A stretch of 64,000 nucleotides of DNA from RUG11462 sp045649405 (GCA_045649405.1 JAZRPW010000023.1:7687-71686), one strand, 5' to 3'. Positions 8,489-18,147 are shown, numbered from the stretch's first letter. Notes: generated by a model from the sequence alone, not told the origin. Numbers and translations are program-made.

Positions 8489-9238
8489 ATGCCTTTTGAA
8501 GATAAAATTCCAAGCGATGTTATTGCCGGCAGAAACGCAGTTAAAGAAGTTTTGCGCTCTGGCAGAGAAATTGAGTTTTTAATGGTTGCCGCTGGTAGTG
8601 GTGGCAGTGTTACTCCAATTATTGCTGAATGTAAAAAACGCAAAATCCCAGTTAAAGAAATGCCAAGACAAAAGTTAGATTTAAAATTGCCTGGCGTTAA
8701 TCATCAGGGTGTTGCGTTGGTGGTTTCTTCTGGTCATTATGTTGAGTTAGAAGAAATTATTGAAGCGGCAAAAAATGATGAAAAAAAAGCATTCATTTTG
8801 GTGCTTGATGAAATTGAAGACCCACATAATTTTGGCGCAATTATTCGTACTGCAGAGTGTTGCGGTGTTCACGGCATTGTAATTCCAAAACGCCACAGCG
8901 TTGGCATTAACAACACCGTTTATAAAACTGCTTGTGGCGCTGCTGAATATGTTAAGGTTGCCCGTGTTGCAAATTTGCCAGCGGCAATTGACACATTAAA
9001 GCAAAACGGCATTTGGGTTTACGGCGCTGATATGAATGGCGAAGATATTTTTCAAACAGATTTTAATTCTGACACTGCCATTGTTATTGGTAACGAAGGC
9101 AAGGGCATTGGCAGGCTTGTTAAAGAAAAGTGCGATTTTCTTGTAAAAATTCCTATGTTTGGTAAGATTAATTCTTTGAACGCTTCGGTGGCGGCCGGCG
9201 TTTCAATGTATAGTGTTGTTAAAAATCGCAACAAGTAA
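8489..9238 (+). CDS. rlmB: 23S rRNA (guanosine-2'-O-) methyltransferase RlmB
   Basis: 249 residues, a SpoU-class trefoil-knot methyltransferase that uses SAM to 2'-O-methylate 23S rRNA. The N-terminal substrate-binding domain begins IAGRNAVKEVLRSG. The three SpoU motifs are visible: DPHNFGAIIRTA near residue 115, IVIGNEGKGIG near 205 and INSLNASVAAGVSMY near 232. SD AAAGGGT. The following gene begins 14 bases after the stop, so the two are probably one transcript. Confidence 0.93.
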   Translation: MPFEDKIPSDVIAGRNAVKEVLRSGREIEFLMVAAGSGGSVTPIIAECKKRKIPVKEMPRQKLDLKLPGVNHQGVALVVSSGHYVELEEIIEAAKNDEKKAFILVLDEIEDPHNFGAIIRTAECCGVHGIVIPKRHSVGINNTVYKTACGAAEYVKVARVANLPAAIDTLKQNGIWVYGADMNGEDIFQTDFNSDTAIVIGNEGKGIGRLVKEKCDFLVKIPMFGKINSLNASVAAGVSMYSVVKNRNK

Positions 9239-9252
9239 AAAAGGAGTGTGTA

Positions 9253-12120
9253 ATGATGAGCGAAAGATTTTCAGTTGAAGATATTTTGAAAGAAGTCAAA
9301 GAAATAACAGGCGAACATTATGTGCCTTCTTCTGTTGAGCCGGTAAAAAAAGCAGAAGAAGTTGAAACTCAAATCGATTTGTTTGAAGAGGTTGTAGAAA
9401 CCAAAAATAAATTGGTTGAAGAAGTTGAAACTCCTGAAATCAATGTGGTTGAAAAAACAGCAGAAGAAAATCAAATCAATTTGTTTGAAGAGAAGAAAGA
9501 AGAGCCAACTGATTCGGATTTTTATGAACAAACAAAATCACGCAAGTCAGAATATGCCGACCTTTCTGCAGATGACTTTTTGGCTGCTATAAACAAAAAA
9601 CTTTCTAGTGAATCAAAAGAAAAGGCAGAAATTGTTGACGGTTTTACCGTTGTTACAGAAGAGCCTGAACAAATAGTGGCAGAAACAATTGAAGAAGAAA
9701 TTGAAAAAACTCAAATTATTGATGAAATAAAGATTGAAGAAAAAGCAGAAACTGCAGAAACTTTAGATGAAACAGTTGTTTTTAACAAAGAAGAAGTTTT
9801 AGAAGCAGTTGCAAAAAAACCACAATCTGAAAATGAAGAAGACGATTCTGAAGTTACTGTTTACAAAGAACATAAACCAGAGCATCTTTTGAGTGCAGAT
9901 GAAATTAAAAGTGGCGAAATGAAATCAAGCTTGGGCTTTAGACTTGGTAACAAACTTAAAGATTTGGCAAAAGGTGAAAACAATGATTTTGCCATTTTCA
10001 AGAAGCCAACCAATGTTGAAACTGAAGAGCCAGTGCCACAAATTGAGGTTGTGCAAGAAATTCCTGAAGTTGAAGTTGCCGAAGAAAATCAAGAGTTTTT
10101 TGAAACACTAAGTGAGCAATATGAAGAAGAGCAAATTGCAAGCGATAACGAAGAAAAACAACCAGATGTTCTTGTTAATGAAATAGAATTAGAGTCAGAG
10201 AAAATCGAAGAAATTCCTGTTGATGAAGTGTTCGCTGCCCCTATTGTTAATGACGCAGTTGACCTTGAAACAGAAGTTGTTAATACAAGTGATAACCGTT
10301 TTTCAAGAAAAACCAAAAGACAGGTTGAACAAGTAGAGTTTGATTATTCTGAAACAATGTATGGCGAAGATGAAGTGATTGATGATTACTGCAACATTGA
10401 AGATGAAGAAGCAGTTAGATATGATTTGGATATGAGTTTTAAAAGGGTTTCAAACCGTTTAACACTCACAATTGTTGCTTTCATTTTAAGTTTTGTTGTC
10501 AGCGTTTTGCCAGCAATGAACATTGATTTGTTGCCATTCATTTCTCCAACCGAAAACCTTACTGGATTTTTAATTGCAAATGCAGCAATTTTGGCATTCA
10601 CTTTAATTGCAAATGCAACTGGTTTCTTTAGTGGTTTGGGTGCATTTTTCTCGTTCAGAGCAAGTGCAGATTCTGCACTTTCATTTGCAAGCATTTTGGT
10701 TGCGCTTCAAAGTGGCTTGGCATTTGTGCCAGAATTTGGTGCAACTGTAGATGTAGCACCTTTCTTCACAACCGGTTTGATTTTTGCTTATATTTTGAAT
10801 TTAATTGGCAAAAAATCTATGGTTATGAGAATCAAGGCAAACTTTAGAATGGTTGCAACAACAGCAATCAAACAATCTTGCTTTATGGCAGATGAAAAGT
10901 TTAGCGAAATGTTAGAAAACGATGAGTTTATTGGCGCTCCTTACACTGCTGTTTCAAAGGGTACTTTGAACTTGCAAAATTACTTAAAAAATTCTTATTG
11001 CGAAGACCCTTCTGACAACATTTCAAAATTGTTTGGTGTAATTTCACTTGTTGTTTGTGCAGTTGCTTTTGCATTTGTATATTTCACAACAAAAGATGTG
11101 ATGAGTGGTTTGGCTTATGCTTGTGCAATTTCATTGCTTGCAACACCTGTTTGTGCAATTATTTCTGTTAACTCTCCAATTAAAAAAGCGGCAATGCACT
11201 TTAGACAGCAAGACGGTCTTTTAACAAGTTATGCAACTGTTAAAGAGTTTTCTGATGTTGAATGTGTTGTTGTTGAAGCAGAAAAACTTTTCCCGGCAGG
11301 CAGTGTTGAAATGCAAAATCTTTCTGCTCTTGGCGATATTTCAATTGAAGATGTAATTTTGAAATCTGCAGCACTTACTGTTAACGCAGGTGGCCCACTT
11401 GCAGATGTGTTTGATAAAATTATTGATGGCAGAAGAAAAATGTTGCCACCAGTTAGTGATATTGTTTATGAAGATGGTTTTGGCTTGACAGGTAATGTTG
11501 ATGGCAAAATTGTTAGAATTGGTAATCGCAAATTTATGGATGCTTATGGCATTTATGGTTTGACAGATGAATTGCTTGAAGAAAAGGCAAAACGCGAAGG
11601 CTTGTTTATTGTTTATTCTGCAATTGAAGATGAAGTTTGTGGAATGTTTATTCTCAAATACAAATCAATTGACCCTGACATTGAAGATGCGGTTTATAAT
11701 TTAGTTGCAAATGGTGTGACATTGGCAATTAAAACTAATGACCCTAACATTACACCAGAATTGATTGAAACAGTTTTTGAAATTCCACAAGAATATGTTT
11801 TGGTAATGGAAGCAGGGACAACCCAGTGGTATGATGAAATATCAAGACCTTCTAAAAAAGCAGACAGTCTTTTGGCTTATGGTGGAAGATTTGCAACACT
11901 TGCTAATCTTATTATTGCTTGTAAAAAAATTGAAACCAAAATTTCAGTAACAGCAATTGTGCAAACCATTCTTTATGTGGTTGGTTTTGGCTTTGCGTTG
12001 TTCTGTGCTATTTTAGGTAAAGGCTTTGAATTTATTAATACACAAAATGTTGTTTTGTATCAATTAGTGGTAACAATAATTACAATGTTCTTTTCATCTG
12101 TTGTTAAAAGAATAAAATAA
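9253..12120 (+). CDS. Large membrane protein: acidic N-terminal arm plus a P-type-ATPase fold lacking catalytic motifs
   Basis: 955 residues. Residues 1-395 are a Glu/Val/Lys-rich, low-complexity cytoplasmic arm containing two similar QIDLFEE/QINLFEE boxes. Residues about 400 onward hold four or more membrane spans. Around 624-690 the layout follows a P1-type ATPase: CAISLLATPVC in place of the CPC-ATP helix, then GLLTSYATVKEFSDVECVVV. There the phosphorylation motif DKTGT is replaced by EAEKL (675-679). The N-domain HP is GP (714-715), GNRKFMDAYGI is retained, and TGD is TND (828-830). I see no GDGxND hinge. A C-terminal membrane pair ends the protein. It looks like a non-hydrolysing relative; function unknown. 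Two adjacent ATGs (9253, 9256) follow AAGGAG. Confidence 0.75.
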   Translation: MMSERFSVEDILKEVKEITGEHYVPSSVEPVKKAEEVETQIDLFEEVVETKNKLVEEVETPEINVVEKTAEENQINLFEEKKEEPTDSDFYEQTKSRKSEYADLSADDFLAAINKKLSSESKEKAEIVDGFTVVTEEPEQIVAETIEEEIEKTQIIDEIKIEEKAETAETLDETVVFNKEEVLEAVAKKPQSENEEDDSEVTVYKEHKPEHLLSADEIKSGEMKSSLGFRLGNKLKDLAKGENNDFAIFKKPTNVETEEPVPQIEVVQEIPEVEVAEENQEFFETLSEQYEEEQIASDNEEKQPDVLVNEIELESEKIEEIPVDEVFAAPIVNDAVDLETEVVNTSDNRFSRKTKRQVEQVEFDYSETMYGEDEVIDDYCNIEDEEAVRYDLDMSFKRVSNRLTLTIVAFILSFVVSVLPAMNIDLLPFISPTENLTGFLIANAAILAFTLIANATGFFSGLGAFFSFRASADSALSFASILVALQSGLAFVPEFGATVDVAPFFTTGLIFAYILNLIGKKSMVMRIKANFRMVATTAIKQSCFMADEKFSEMLENDEFIGAPYTAVSKGTLNLQNYLKNSYCEDPSDNISKLFGVISLVVCAVAFAFVYFTTKDVMSGLAYACAISLLATPVCAIISVNSPIKKAAMHFRQQDGLLTSYATVKEFSDVECVVVEAEKLFPAGSVEMQNLSALGDISIEDVILKSAALTVNAGGPLADVFDKIIDGRRKMLPPVSDIVYEDGFGLTGNVDGKIVRIGNRKFMDAYGIYGLTDELLEEKAKREGLFIVYSAIEDEVCGMFILKYKSIDPDIEDAVYNLVANGVTLAIKTNDPNITPELIETVFEIPQEYVLVMEAGTTQWYDEISRPSKKADSLLAYGGRFATLANLIIACKKIETKISVTAIVQTILYVVGFGFALFCAILGKGFEFINTQNVVLYQLVVTIITMFFSSVVKRIK

Positions 12121-12140
12121 ACAGAAAGGCAAATAATTTA

Positions 12141-13016
12141 ATGTCGTTAAACAAATCTTATTACAGTGCAACCGAAAATGATAATAAATATACAGCGCTT
12201 AAAATTGTTTTGAGTTTGTGCTTGGTTGCTTTGGTTGTTTTGGGTGCAGTTTTTACCTATAATTATGCATCAAAACAAATAAAACTAAATCAAATCGACA
12301 CAGAAATTGGAAGTCAAAGCAGTCAGTCTATTATAAATGTTTTGGTTTGCGTTTTAGATAAAGACAATAAAAATCTTGACCCAAAATTTACTCTTGTTGG
12401 TTTTGATAATGACTCGCAGACAATAACTGTTGGTGAAATTCCTGCGAATGAAACAATTGTTGGCAAGGAAAAGAAATTAAGCGCAAAAGGGCATTTTGAA
12501 TACGGCGGTGCAAGATATTTAAGAGATGCAATTGTTAATCATTATGGCATTGTTGTTCAAAAATATATTAGTGCAAGTTTGCCAGAGGTTGAGACTTTTG
12601 TTGACAAATTAGGTGGCGTTAATTACAACATCAAACAAACTATGCAGTTTGCAAACCAAGAAGGCAATTTGATTACAAACTTGGTAAAAGGCAAACAAAA
12701 ATTGAATGGTAATCAATATTGTCAGTTTTTAAGATATGATAAATGGGAATCTGCAAAACAAAAACGCCAAAACAGAGAAGACTTGTTGGCAACTTTGTTG
12801 AATGAGCATATTGCAGAGTTTGACAGCGAAACAATATTGAAAATTTACAAAAGCGTTGCAAACAAAATTGACACCGACATTTCAATTGTTGAAATGAATG
12901 ATTTTAGCATTGATTTTGCGTCTTTTTTAGATGCAACAAACCCTGTGATTTGCGCAGATATTGACTATTCTGATAGCGAAATTTCTCGTGCGCTAATTAA
13001 AAAAATGTATGAATAA
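12141..13016 (+). CDS. LCP (LytR-CpsA-Psr)-like membrane protein
   Basis: 291 residues with a short cytoplasmic head, one membrane anchor (about 21-45) and an extracytoplasmic domain. Family hallmarks are a FVDKLGGVNYNI segment near residue 155 and a later LNGNQYCQFLRYDKW ... RQNRE stretch, matching the LxGxxALxYxRxR ... RQ pattern of LCP ligases that attach glycopolymers to peptidoglycan. Divergent and short, with no recognisable C-terminal extra domain, so catalytic activity is uncertain. Only 20 bases separate it from the P-type-like gene, and a terminator follows. Confidence 0.75.
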   Translation: MSLNKSYYSATENDNKYTALKIVLSLCLVALVVLGAVFTYNYASKQIKLNQIDTEIGSQSSQSIINVLVCVLDKDNKNLDPKFTLVGFDNDSQTITVGEIPANETIVGKEKKLSAKGHFEYGGARYLRDAIVNHYGIVVQKYISASLPEVETFVDKLGGVNYNIKQTMQFANQEGNLITNLVKGKQKLNGNQYCQFLRYDKWESAKQKRQNREDLLATLLNEHIAEFDSETILKIYKSVANKIDTDISIVEMNDFSIDFASFLDATNPVICADIDYSDSEISRALIKKMYE

Positions 13017-13021
13017 ATTTA

Positions 13022-13050
13022 GAACCCGATAGAAAATATCGGGTTTTTTC
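13022..13050 (+). terminator. Terminator of the rlmB operon
   Basis: AACCCGAT / ATCGGGTT with a seven-base loop, then T6. Confidence 0.88.
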
Positions 13051-13079
13051 TTGACAAATAATTACAAAAAATGTATAAT
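13051..13079 (+). promoter_or_regulatory. Consensus promoter of the secreted protein at 13108
   Basis: TTGACA (13051-13056), 17 bases, TATAAT (13074-13079): a perfect sigma-A consensus abutting the preceding terminator. Confidence 0.9.
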
Positions 13080-13107
13080 TATTACAAATTGAAAGGAGAT
13101 TTTCACA

Positions 13108-14472
13108 ATGAAAAAAGTTTTAAGTTTAATTTTAGCAGTAATTATTGGTGTTAGTGCGTTATCTTGCGGTACAATTGCTGTATCTGCTGACACAAATGCA
13201 ACATTTGGTAAAGATTATGTTCATAATTACACTTCAAATGATTGCAAAGGAACACTCACTGTTCCAGGCAACGGTATTGTAACAGTTGAAGTTACTTTGC
13301 CAAGAACAGAATATGGCGACCGTTATGTTGAATTGTATGTTTATAAAGGTTCTGAAGCTTTAGTTAGTGGCGAATATATAGATGCAGACGGCAAATATTA
13401 TTTGTTCTTAGCTGCAGGTACTTACACATATAATTTTGAGACTTATTCTTATGATTCTATTGTATCACCATTAAAATACAAATTCACTTTCCAAGAGAGT
13501 TTTAACAATCTTGTAAGACCAATTTCTTTTGGCACAACCTACACACATACATACAATGTTGAAAACTGCTATAATTCATTTACATTGAGTGAAGACAGCA
13601 CAGTAACATTTGATTTAACACAACCTTTGAACTACAAAGGTCAAGCAGAATATGCAAAATTGTATATTTATGATATGAATAATGCTGGCAAAGAAATTTG
13701 GAGCAAATCACACAATACAGATGAAGCTTATAATTATACTCAAACAGTAAGACTTGCAAAAGGTAATTATAAATTTGATTATAACGCATTCGTATATGGA
13801 ACTGATTATTTTGCAGACCAAAATGAACTTGTAACTGCATCTTTTACAGTTACAGCTACACCTGCAACTGCTCCAAAAGCACCTCATATTACTCAAACAG
13901 TAGAAGAAACTAAATATAGCACATTTACAAGTTATGATGTTGATGCTTTGTTTGCTGATGACCCTGAATATGACGGTGTTGAATTGTGGACAAAAACAAA
14001 CAACGGCAAATGGGTGCTTGAAGACTCTGCAACAAACTCTGAATATTACAGACACACTAAAGTTTCAATTTATGTATCTGGTAGTTCACATTATGTAGTT
14101 TATTACAAAGTAAGAGCTTATTCTATCTATGGTGCAAACAAGAAATATAGTGCTTTTTCAAACATTCTTTACACAAAAACTTCTTTGAAACCAAGCAAAC
14201 CAATTGGTTATGCAACTGGTTTGAAAAAATCAGTAAAACTTTCTTGGTCTAAGCCTGGTGATGTTGATGGTTATGTTATCTATCGTTCAACAAAGAAAAA
14301 CAAGGGTTATAAAAAGATTGCAACTGTAAAAGGCGCTTCAAAAACTACATTTAAAAACAAAAAATTAAAAGCCAAGAAAACTTATTATTATAAAATTAAA
14401 TCTTACAAAATTATTGATAATGTAAAAATTTACAGTTCTTATAGCACACCAATTCAAGTTAAAACAAAATAG
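13108..14472 (+). CDS. Secreted two-module beta-protein with a fibronectin-III-like C-terminus
   Basis: 454 residues. Signal peptide MKKVLSLILAVIIGVSA with probable cleavage near VSADT. Two related beta-rich modules follow (about 33-135 and 137-252). Each starts with a FGKDYVHNYT/FGTTYTHTYN segment and contains an L-x-A-G/K-x-Y-x-x-x-Y turn, reminiscent of bacterial pre-peptidase C-like domains. A linker region (255-360) leads to a fibronectin-III-like domain (nt 14188-14469) ending QVKTK. No catalytic motif is seen, so a surface-binding or structural role is likely. Strong promoter and AAAGGAGA ribosome binding site imply high expression. Confidence 0.7.
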   Translation: MKKVLSLILAVIIGVSALSCGTIAVSADTNATFGKDYVHNYTSNDCKGTLTVPGNGIVTVEVTLPRTEYGDRYVELYVYKGSEALVSGEYIDADGKYYLFLAAGTYTYNFETYSYDSIVSPLKYKFTFQESFNNLVRPISFGTTYTHTYNVENCYNSFTLSEDSTVTFDLTQPLNYKGQAEYAKLYIYDMNNAGKEIWSKSHNTDEAYNYTQTVRLAKGNYKFDYNAFVYGTDYFADQNELVTASFTVTATPATAPKAPHITQTVEETKYSTFTSYDVDALFADDPEYDGVELWTKTNNGKWVLEDSATNSEYYRHTKVSIYVSGSSHYVVYYKVRAYSIYGANKKYSAFSNILYTKTSLKPSKPIGYATGLKKSVKLSWSKPGDVDGYVIYRSTKKNKGYKKIATVKGASKTTFKNKKLKAKKTYYYKIKSYKIIDNVKIYSSYSTPIQVKTK

Positions 14473-14478
14473 AACACA

Positions 14479-14520
14479 AAAACCTCTTATGGCTTAAAAC
14501 CATAAGAGGTTTCTTTTTTT
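14479..14520. terminator. Bidirectional terminator between convergent genes
   Basis: AAACCTCTTATGG, loop CTTAAAA, CCATAAGAGGTTT, followed by T7 on the + strand. A T run on the opposite strand also serves the small minus-strand gene. Confidence 0.9.
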
Positions 14521-14695
14521 ATTTTAGCATGTAAGAAACATTGTCCATAAAGTCAGAGACTGTTTTTACTGCGTTACTGATTTTTCTTTTTGTGCTTTTG
14601 GTGTTTTTCATTGTGCTAACTGCGGCGACAGCTACCACCCCAAGTGCAGCTCCTGTGCCAACACCCTTTATAAAACTTGACATTTTGTTTTGCAT
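14519..14695 (-). CDS. 58-residue YtxH-like small membrane protein
   Basis: A short ORF read directly from the complement. It begins MQNKMSSFIKGVGTGAALG, continues through a Gly/Ala/Val-rich membrane segment (about 8-27) and ends in a basic tail NTKSTKRKISNAVKTVSDF and MLK. The ATG at 14695 is preceded by AAAAGGAGATTTTT, an excellent ribosome binding site, and the gene ends at the shared terminator. The pattern (glycine-rich transmembrane helix then a Lys-rich amphipathic helix) resembles YtxH-type stress or envelope proteins. The family assignment is tentative but the gene itself is well supported. Confidence 0.75.
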   Translation of the reverse strand: MQNKMSSFIKGVGTGAALGVVAVAAVSTMKNTKSTKRKISNAVKTVSDFMDNVSYMLK

Positions 14696-14832
14696 AAAAA
14701 TCTCCTTTTAACTCTTTTTAATATTATTTTGTATTTTTAAAAGGAAAAAATACATCAAAATTTTTGGTTGTATTGAAAGTAAAAAATGTAAAATTTTGTT
14801 GAAATTGCCATAACAAAAATCGAATTTTTATC

Positions 14833-14861
14833 TTGAATTTTTTATCAAAAAGTAGTATAAT
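14833..14861 (+). promoter_or_regulatory. Promoter of the two-gene WVGIY-repeat operon
   Basis: TTGAAT (14833-14838), 17 bases, TATAAT (14856-14861). The leader after it (14868-14940) can fold: GAAATC (14875-14880) pairs with GATTTC (14903-14908) around an inner CCC/GGG stem. The rest of the 14,700-14,830 gap is A/T-rich with no other recognisable feature. Confidence 0.75.
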
Positions 14862-14940
14862 AGTTTCGTATATCGAAATCTCCCTTGCCTGGGGTTGATT
14901 TTGATTTCAAAAATCTTTTGTTAAAGAGAGGAAAAAAGAA

Positions 14941-17900
14941 ATGAATTTTAAGAAAACATTCAAAAGAACATTAGCAGTATTAATATGTTTTATGTTAGTA
15001 CTCACAAGCTTTCAGTTTGTAGCAAGTGCTGATGCAAATCTCAGCCTTGACAAAACTGAATACAATTTAGGCGATGAAATTAAAGTAACTGCAAAGGGTT
15101 CTGGCGACCAATGGGTTGGTCTTTTCAACGCAGATGATATTCCTTCAGAAAATTGCGGTTCTTATTTCTGGTACTATGTTGCTAAAGATGGCTATGTTTC
15201 AGGCGAAACTTATGTTATTCAAAACCAACAAGTCAACGCAAATAAAGGTTCTTTGCTTCCAGGTGAATACAAAGTTTGTTTGTTTGCAGATGAAGGTTAC
15301 ACAATTGTTGAAACAGTTAAATTCACAATCACAGGCAATGTTGATGCAACTGCTGGATTTACTACAGATAAGACCGTATATGGTTTAGGCGAACCTATTA
15401 TGGTTACAGCTTTGTCTTTCGGCAAAAACTGGATTGGTATTTATGAAAAGGGTACTGCTGTAGCTCAAGCAAACCCTTCAATTTATTGGATGTATACATC
15501 AGACAGTAATGGCGAACCTTTCGAACTTCAACAAGGTTTTCGTGGTAGAAAAAATTATGACTATTCAGATGGTAATTTTGCAGGTCTTCCAGCAGGCGAA
15601 TATGATCTTGTTTATTGCTTGAACGATGATTATATGGAATACGAAAGAAAAACAATTACTATTAAAGAAATTGTTTTAGATGACCTTAAAACTGATAAAA
15701 CTGCTTACACTGAAGGCGAAAACGTATTAGTAACAGCAGGTGGTGTAAACGGTCAAAAGGTTGCAATTTATCACAAAGATGATGAATTAGATGCAACACC
15801 TGTTTATGAATACACACTTTCAAATGACTCAAACAACAAAGAAGTTGCCGTTTCAAATCTTACATACGGCGCTTACAAAGTAGTTTTGTTTAGAAATGAT
15901 GGTTCAGTTGCAGGAACAGTTTATTTTGCTGTTTCAAAAAGACCTTTTGATGAGGTTTTGACACCAGAAGAAAACGTTGCACAAACTGGTGCAAACGGTT
16001 TGCTTTCAACTGACAAATTGCAATACAAAGTTGGCGAACCAATTATGGTTGCAACAAATGTAAGTGAAGAACAAGCAGCAAACAAAGCATGGGTTGGTAT
16101 TGTTCCAATGGGCAGTGTTCCAACACCAGGTGGTACAGTTGCTTCTTACTGGCACTATGTAAATGATGAAAAATTCGGCGCACAAAATGGTACTCCATTT
16201 AACATCTTTTTGGGTAACTCAGACAACGAACAATACCAAGGTTACACACCAGTAACAACTGGTTATTACGACATCATCTTGTTCGCAAATGATGGTTATG
16301 AAATCTTAGACAAAGTAACAATTGCAAGATATTCTCCTGAAGATGTTGAAATTAGCTTGACAATGGACAAAACAACCTACACAGAAGGTGAAAGCATTTA
16401 TGTAACAGCTTCATCTCCACATTACTATGCTTGGGTTGGTATTTATAGAGCAGACGTTGCTCCTGGTCCAGAACTTGCAATTTACTGGTACTGGGTTGAT
16501 TACTCAAATGCTATTCCAAAAGATGTATTCAATTGTGCAATAGCAGAAGGTAGTGCAATTGGTGCAGGCGACTACAAGGCAGTATTGTTCAATGACGATG
16601 GTTATTCAGCTATTGCAGATGTAGTTTACTTCACAGTTAAACCAATGGACATTTCTAACACAACATTTGACTTCTCAGTAAATGGTCAAGATGTTGAAAA
16701 TGGTGCTTATATTGAAATCAAAGAAGGCGACCAAATCATTGTAAAACCTTTCGCAGAAGGTGATGCAATCGGCTATTCTTGGATTGGTGTTTACAACGCA
16801 CAATTAGGTGCAGACACTGACTTCTCACAACTTAAATCAGTTAACTGGCAATACATTACAGATTGTAACGGCGAAGACTGGGATGTTACAAAAGACCTTA
16901 AATTAGGCGAAAACACAGTTGTTCTTTTCACAAACAGTGGTTACAGCTCAATTGCTAAATATGTTTGGATTTATGTTGAAAGAGAAGACGTTGAAACAAA
17001 AGAAGTTATTACAGAAGCTACATGTACAGAAGCTGGTGTAATTCATTATATTTATGCTGACGGTACAGAAGAAAATGTAGTTATTATGCCACTTGGTCAC
17101 AACTTTGTTGGCGACGAAAAGGTTGAAGCAACACCAGACAGTCTTGGTGGTGTTAAAAAGAAATGTACAAGATGTGGCATTGAAGATGTTGTTGACACTT
17201 ACAAATTTGACATTTCAAAAGCAGAAATCACAGTTTCAAATTGTGGTAAAGAAAATAATCCAGAAATCACTGTTGTTTACAACGGTCAAACATTGGAAAA
17301 AGACAAACATTATATTGTTGAACTTTCAGGCGACGCAAACCCAAGAGTTGCGAGAATTATCGGTACAAACACATGTGGCGGTATTGTTGAAAAAACATAT
17401 GAAGTTATTGTTCGTGATTTGTATGATGCTGAAATTACAGTTGGCAACGCAATTTACACTGGTAAAGCAGTAACTCCTGCAGTAAGCGTTGTTTATGGCG
17501 GTAAAACATTGGTTGAAAATGTTGATTACACATTGAAATATGCAGATAACGTTACTGTTGGTTATGGTAAAGTTACAGTTGTTGGTATTGGCGATTATGA
17601 AGGCAGTGTTGATAAAACATTCGAAATTAAAACACTCGCTAAATTAGGTATTAGCATTAAATTGTCAAAAACTAAATTTGTTTACAATGGTAAAGCTCAA
17701 AAACCAAAAGTAACAGTTAAAGTTAAAGGCAAGAAAATGGCAACAGATAAATACAGTGTTAAATTTGCAGCTGGTAGCAAAAAAGTTGGCAAATACTCTG
17801 TTGAAATTACAATTAATGGCGACTACTCAGGCACAATTGTAAAAACTTATGTAATTAATCCAAAAGCACCAAAACTTAAAGGTGTTAAAGCAGGCAAAAA

Positions 17901-18147
17901 AGCAGTAACAGTTAAATGGGCAAAAGTTGCTAAAGAAATTAGCGGTTATCAAATTGCTTATTCAACTAAAAAGAACTTCAAAAAGAGTGTTGTTGTTAAA
18001 GTAACAAGCAAAAAAGCTGTTACAAAAACAATTAAGAAACTTAAAGCAAACACAAAATATTTTGTTAGAATTAGAACATTCAAAAAGGTTGGTAAAACAA
18101 CATTTAAATCTGCTTGGTCAAAAGCAAAATCTATTAAAACAAAATAG
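14941..18147 (+). CDS. Secreted protein with six WVGIY-type repeat domains, MBG-like domains and a fibronectin-III-like tail
   Basis: 1068 residues with a signal peptide (core VLICFMLVLTSF, cleavage near ASADA). Six tandem beta-domains start near residues 33, 138, 246, 351, 470 and 573. Each opens with D-K-x-x-Y-x-x-G-E-x-I-x-V-T-A, has a central W-V/I-G-I/L-Y/F and an aromatic S-I-Y-W-Y-W stretch, and closes G-x-Y-x-V-x-L-F-x-N/D-D-G-Y. A Cys-containing segment (about 685-755) and three MBG-like domains (about 755-975) precede the basic tail (nt 17860-18144) ending SIKTK. No enzyme motif is seen. It is the first gene of a tandem pair; the next starts 19 bases downstream and shares the repeat. 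The aromatic rows suggest glycan binding (inference). Confidence 0.72.
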   Translation: MNFKKTFKRTLAVLICFMLVLTSFQFVASADANLSLDKTEYNLGDEIKVTAKGSGDQWVGLFNADDIPSENCGSYFWYYVAKDGYVSGETYVIQNQQVNANKGSLLPGEYKVCLFADEGYTIVETVKFTITGNVDATAGFTTDKTVYGLGEPIMVTALSFGKNWIGIYEKGTAVAQANPSIYWMYTSDSNGEPFELQQGFRGRKNYDYSDGNFAGLPAGEYDLVYCLNDDYMEYERKTITIKEIVLDDLKTDKTAYTEGENVLVTAGGVNGQKVAIYHKDDELDATPVYEYTLSNDSNNKEVAVSNLTYGAYKVVLFRNDGSVAGTVYFAVSKRPFDEVLTPEENVAQTGANGLLSTDKLQYKVGEPIMVATNVSEEQAANKAWVGIVPMGSVPTPGGTVASYWHYVNDEKFGAQNGTPFNIFLGNSDNEQYQGYTPVTTGYYDIILFANDGYEILDKVTIARYSPEDVEISLTMDKTTYTEGESIYVTASSPHYYAWVGIYRADVAPGPELAIYWYWVDYSNAIPKDVFNCAIAEGSAIGAGDYKAVLFNDDGYSAIADVVYFTVKPMDISNTTFDFSVNGQDVENGAYIEIKEGDQIIVKPFAEGDAIGYSWIGVYNAQLGADTDFSQLKSVNWQYITDCNGEDWDVTKDLKLGENTVVLFTNSGYSSIAKYVWIYVEREDVETKEVITEATCTEAGVIHYIYADGTEENVVIMPLGHNFVGDEKVEATPDSLGGVKKKCTRCGIEDVVDTYKFDISKAEITVSNCGKENNPEITVVYNGQTLEKDKHYIVELSGDANPRVARIIGTNTCGGIVEKTYEVIVRDLYDAEITVGNAIYTGKAVTPAVSVVYGGKTLVENVDYTLKYADNVTVGYGKVTVVGIGDYEGSVDKTFEIKTLAKLGISIKLSKTKFVYNGKAQKPKVTVKVKGKKMATDKYSVKFAAGSKKVGKYSVEITINGDYSGTIVKTYVINPKAPKLKGVKAGKKAVTVKWAKVAKEISGYQIAYSTKKNFKKSVVVKVTSKKAVTKTIKKLKANTKYFVRIRTFKKVGKTTFKSAWSKAKSIKTK

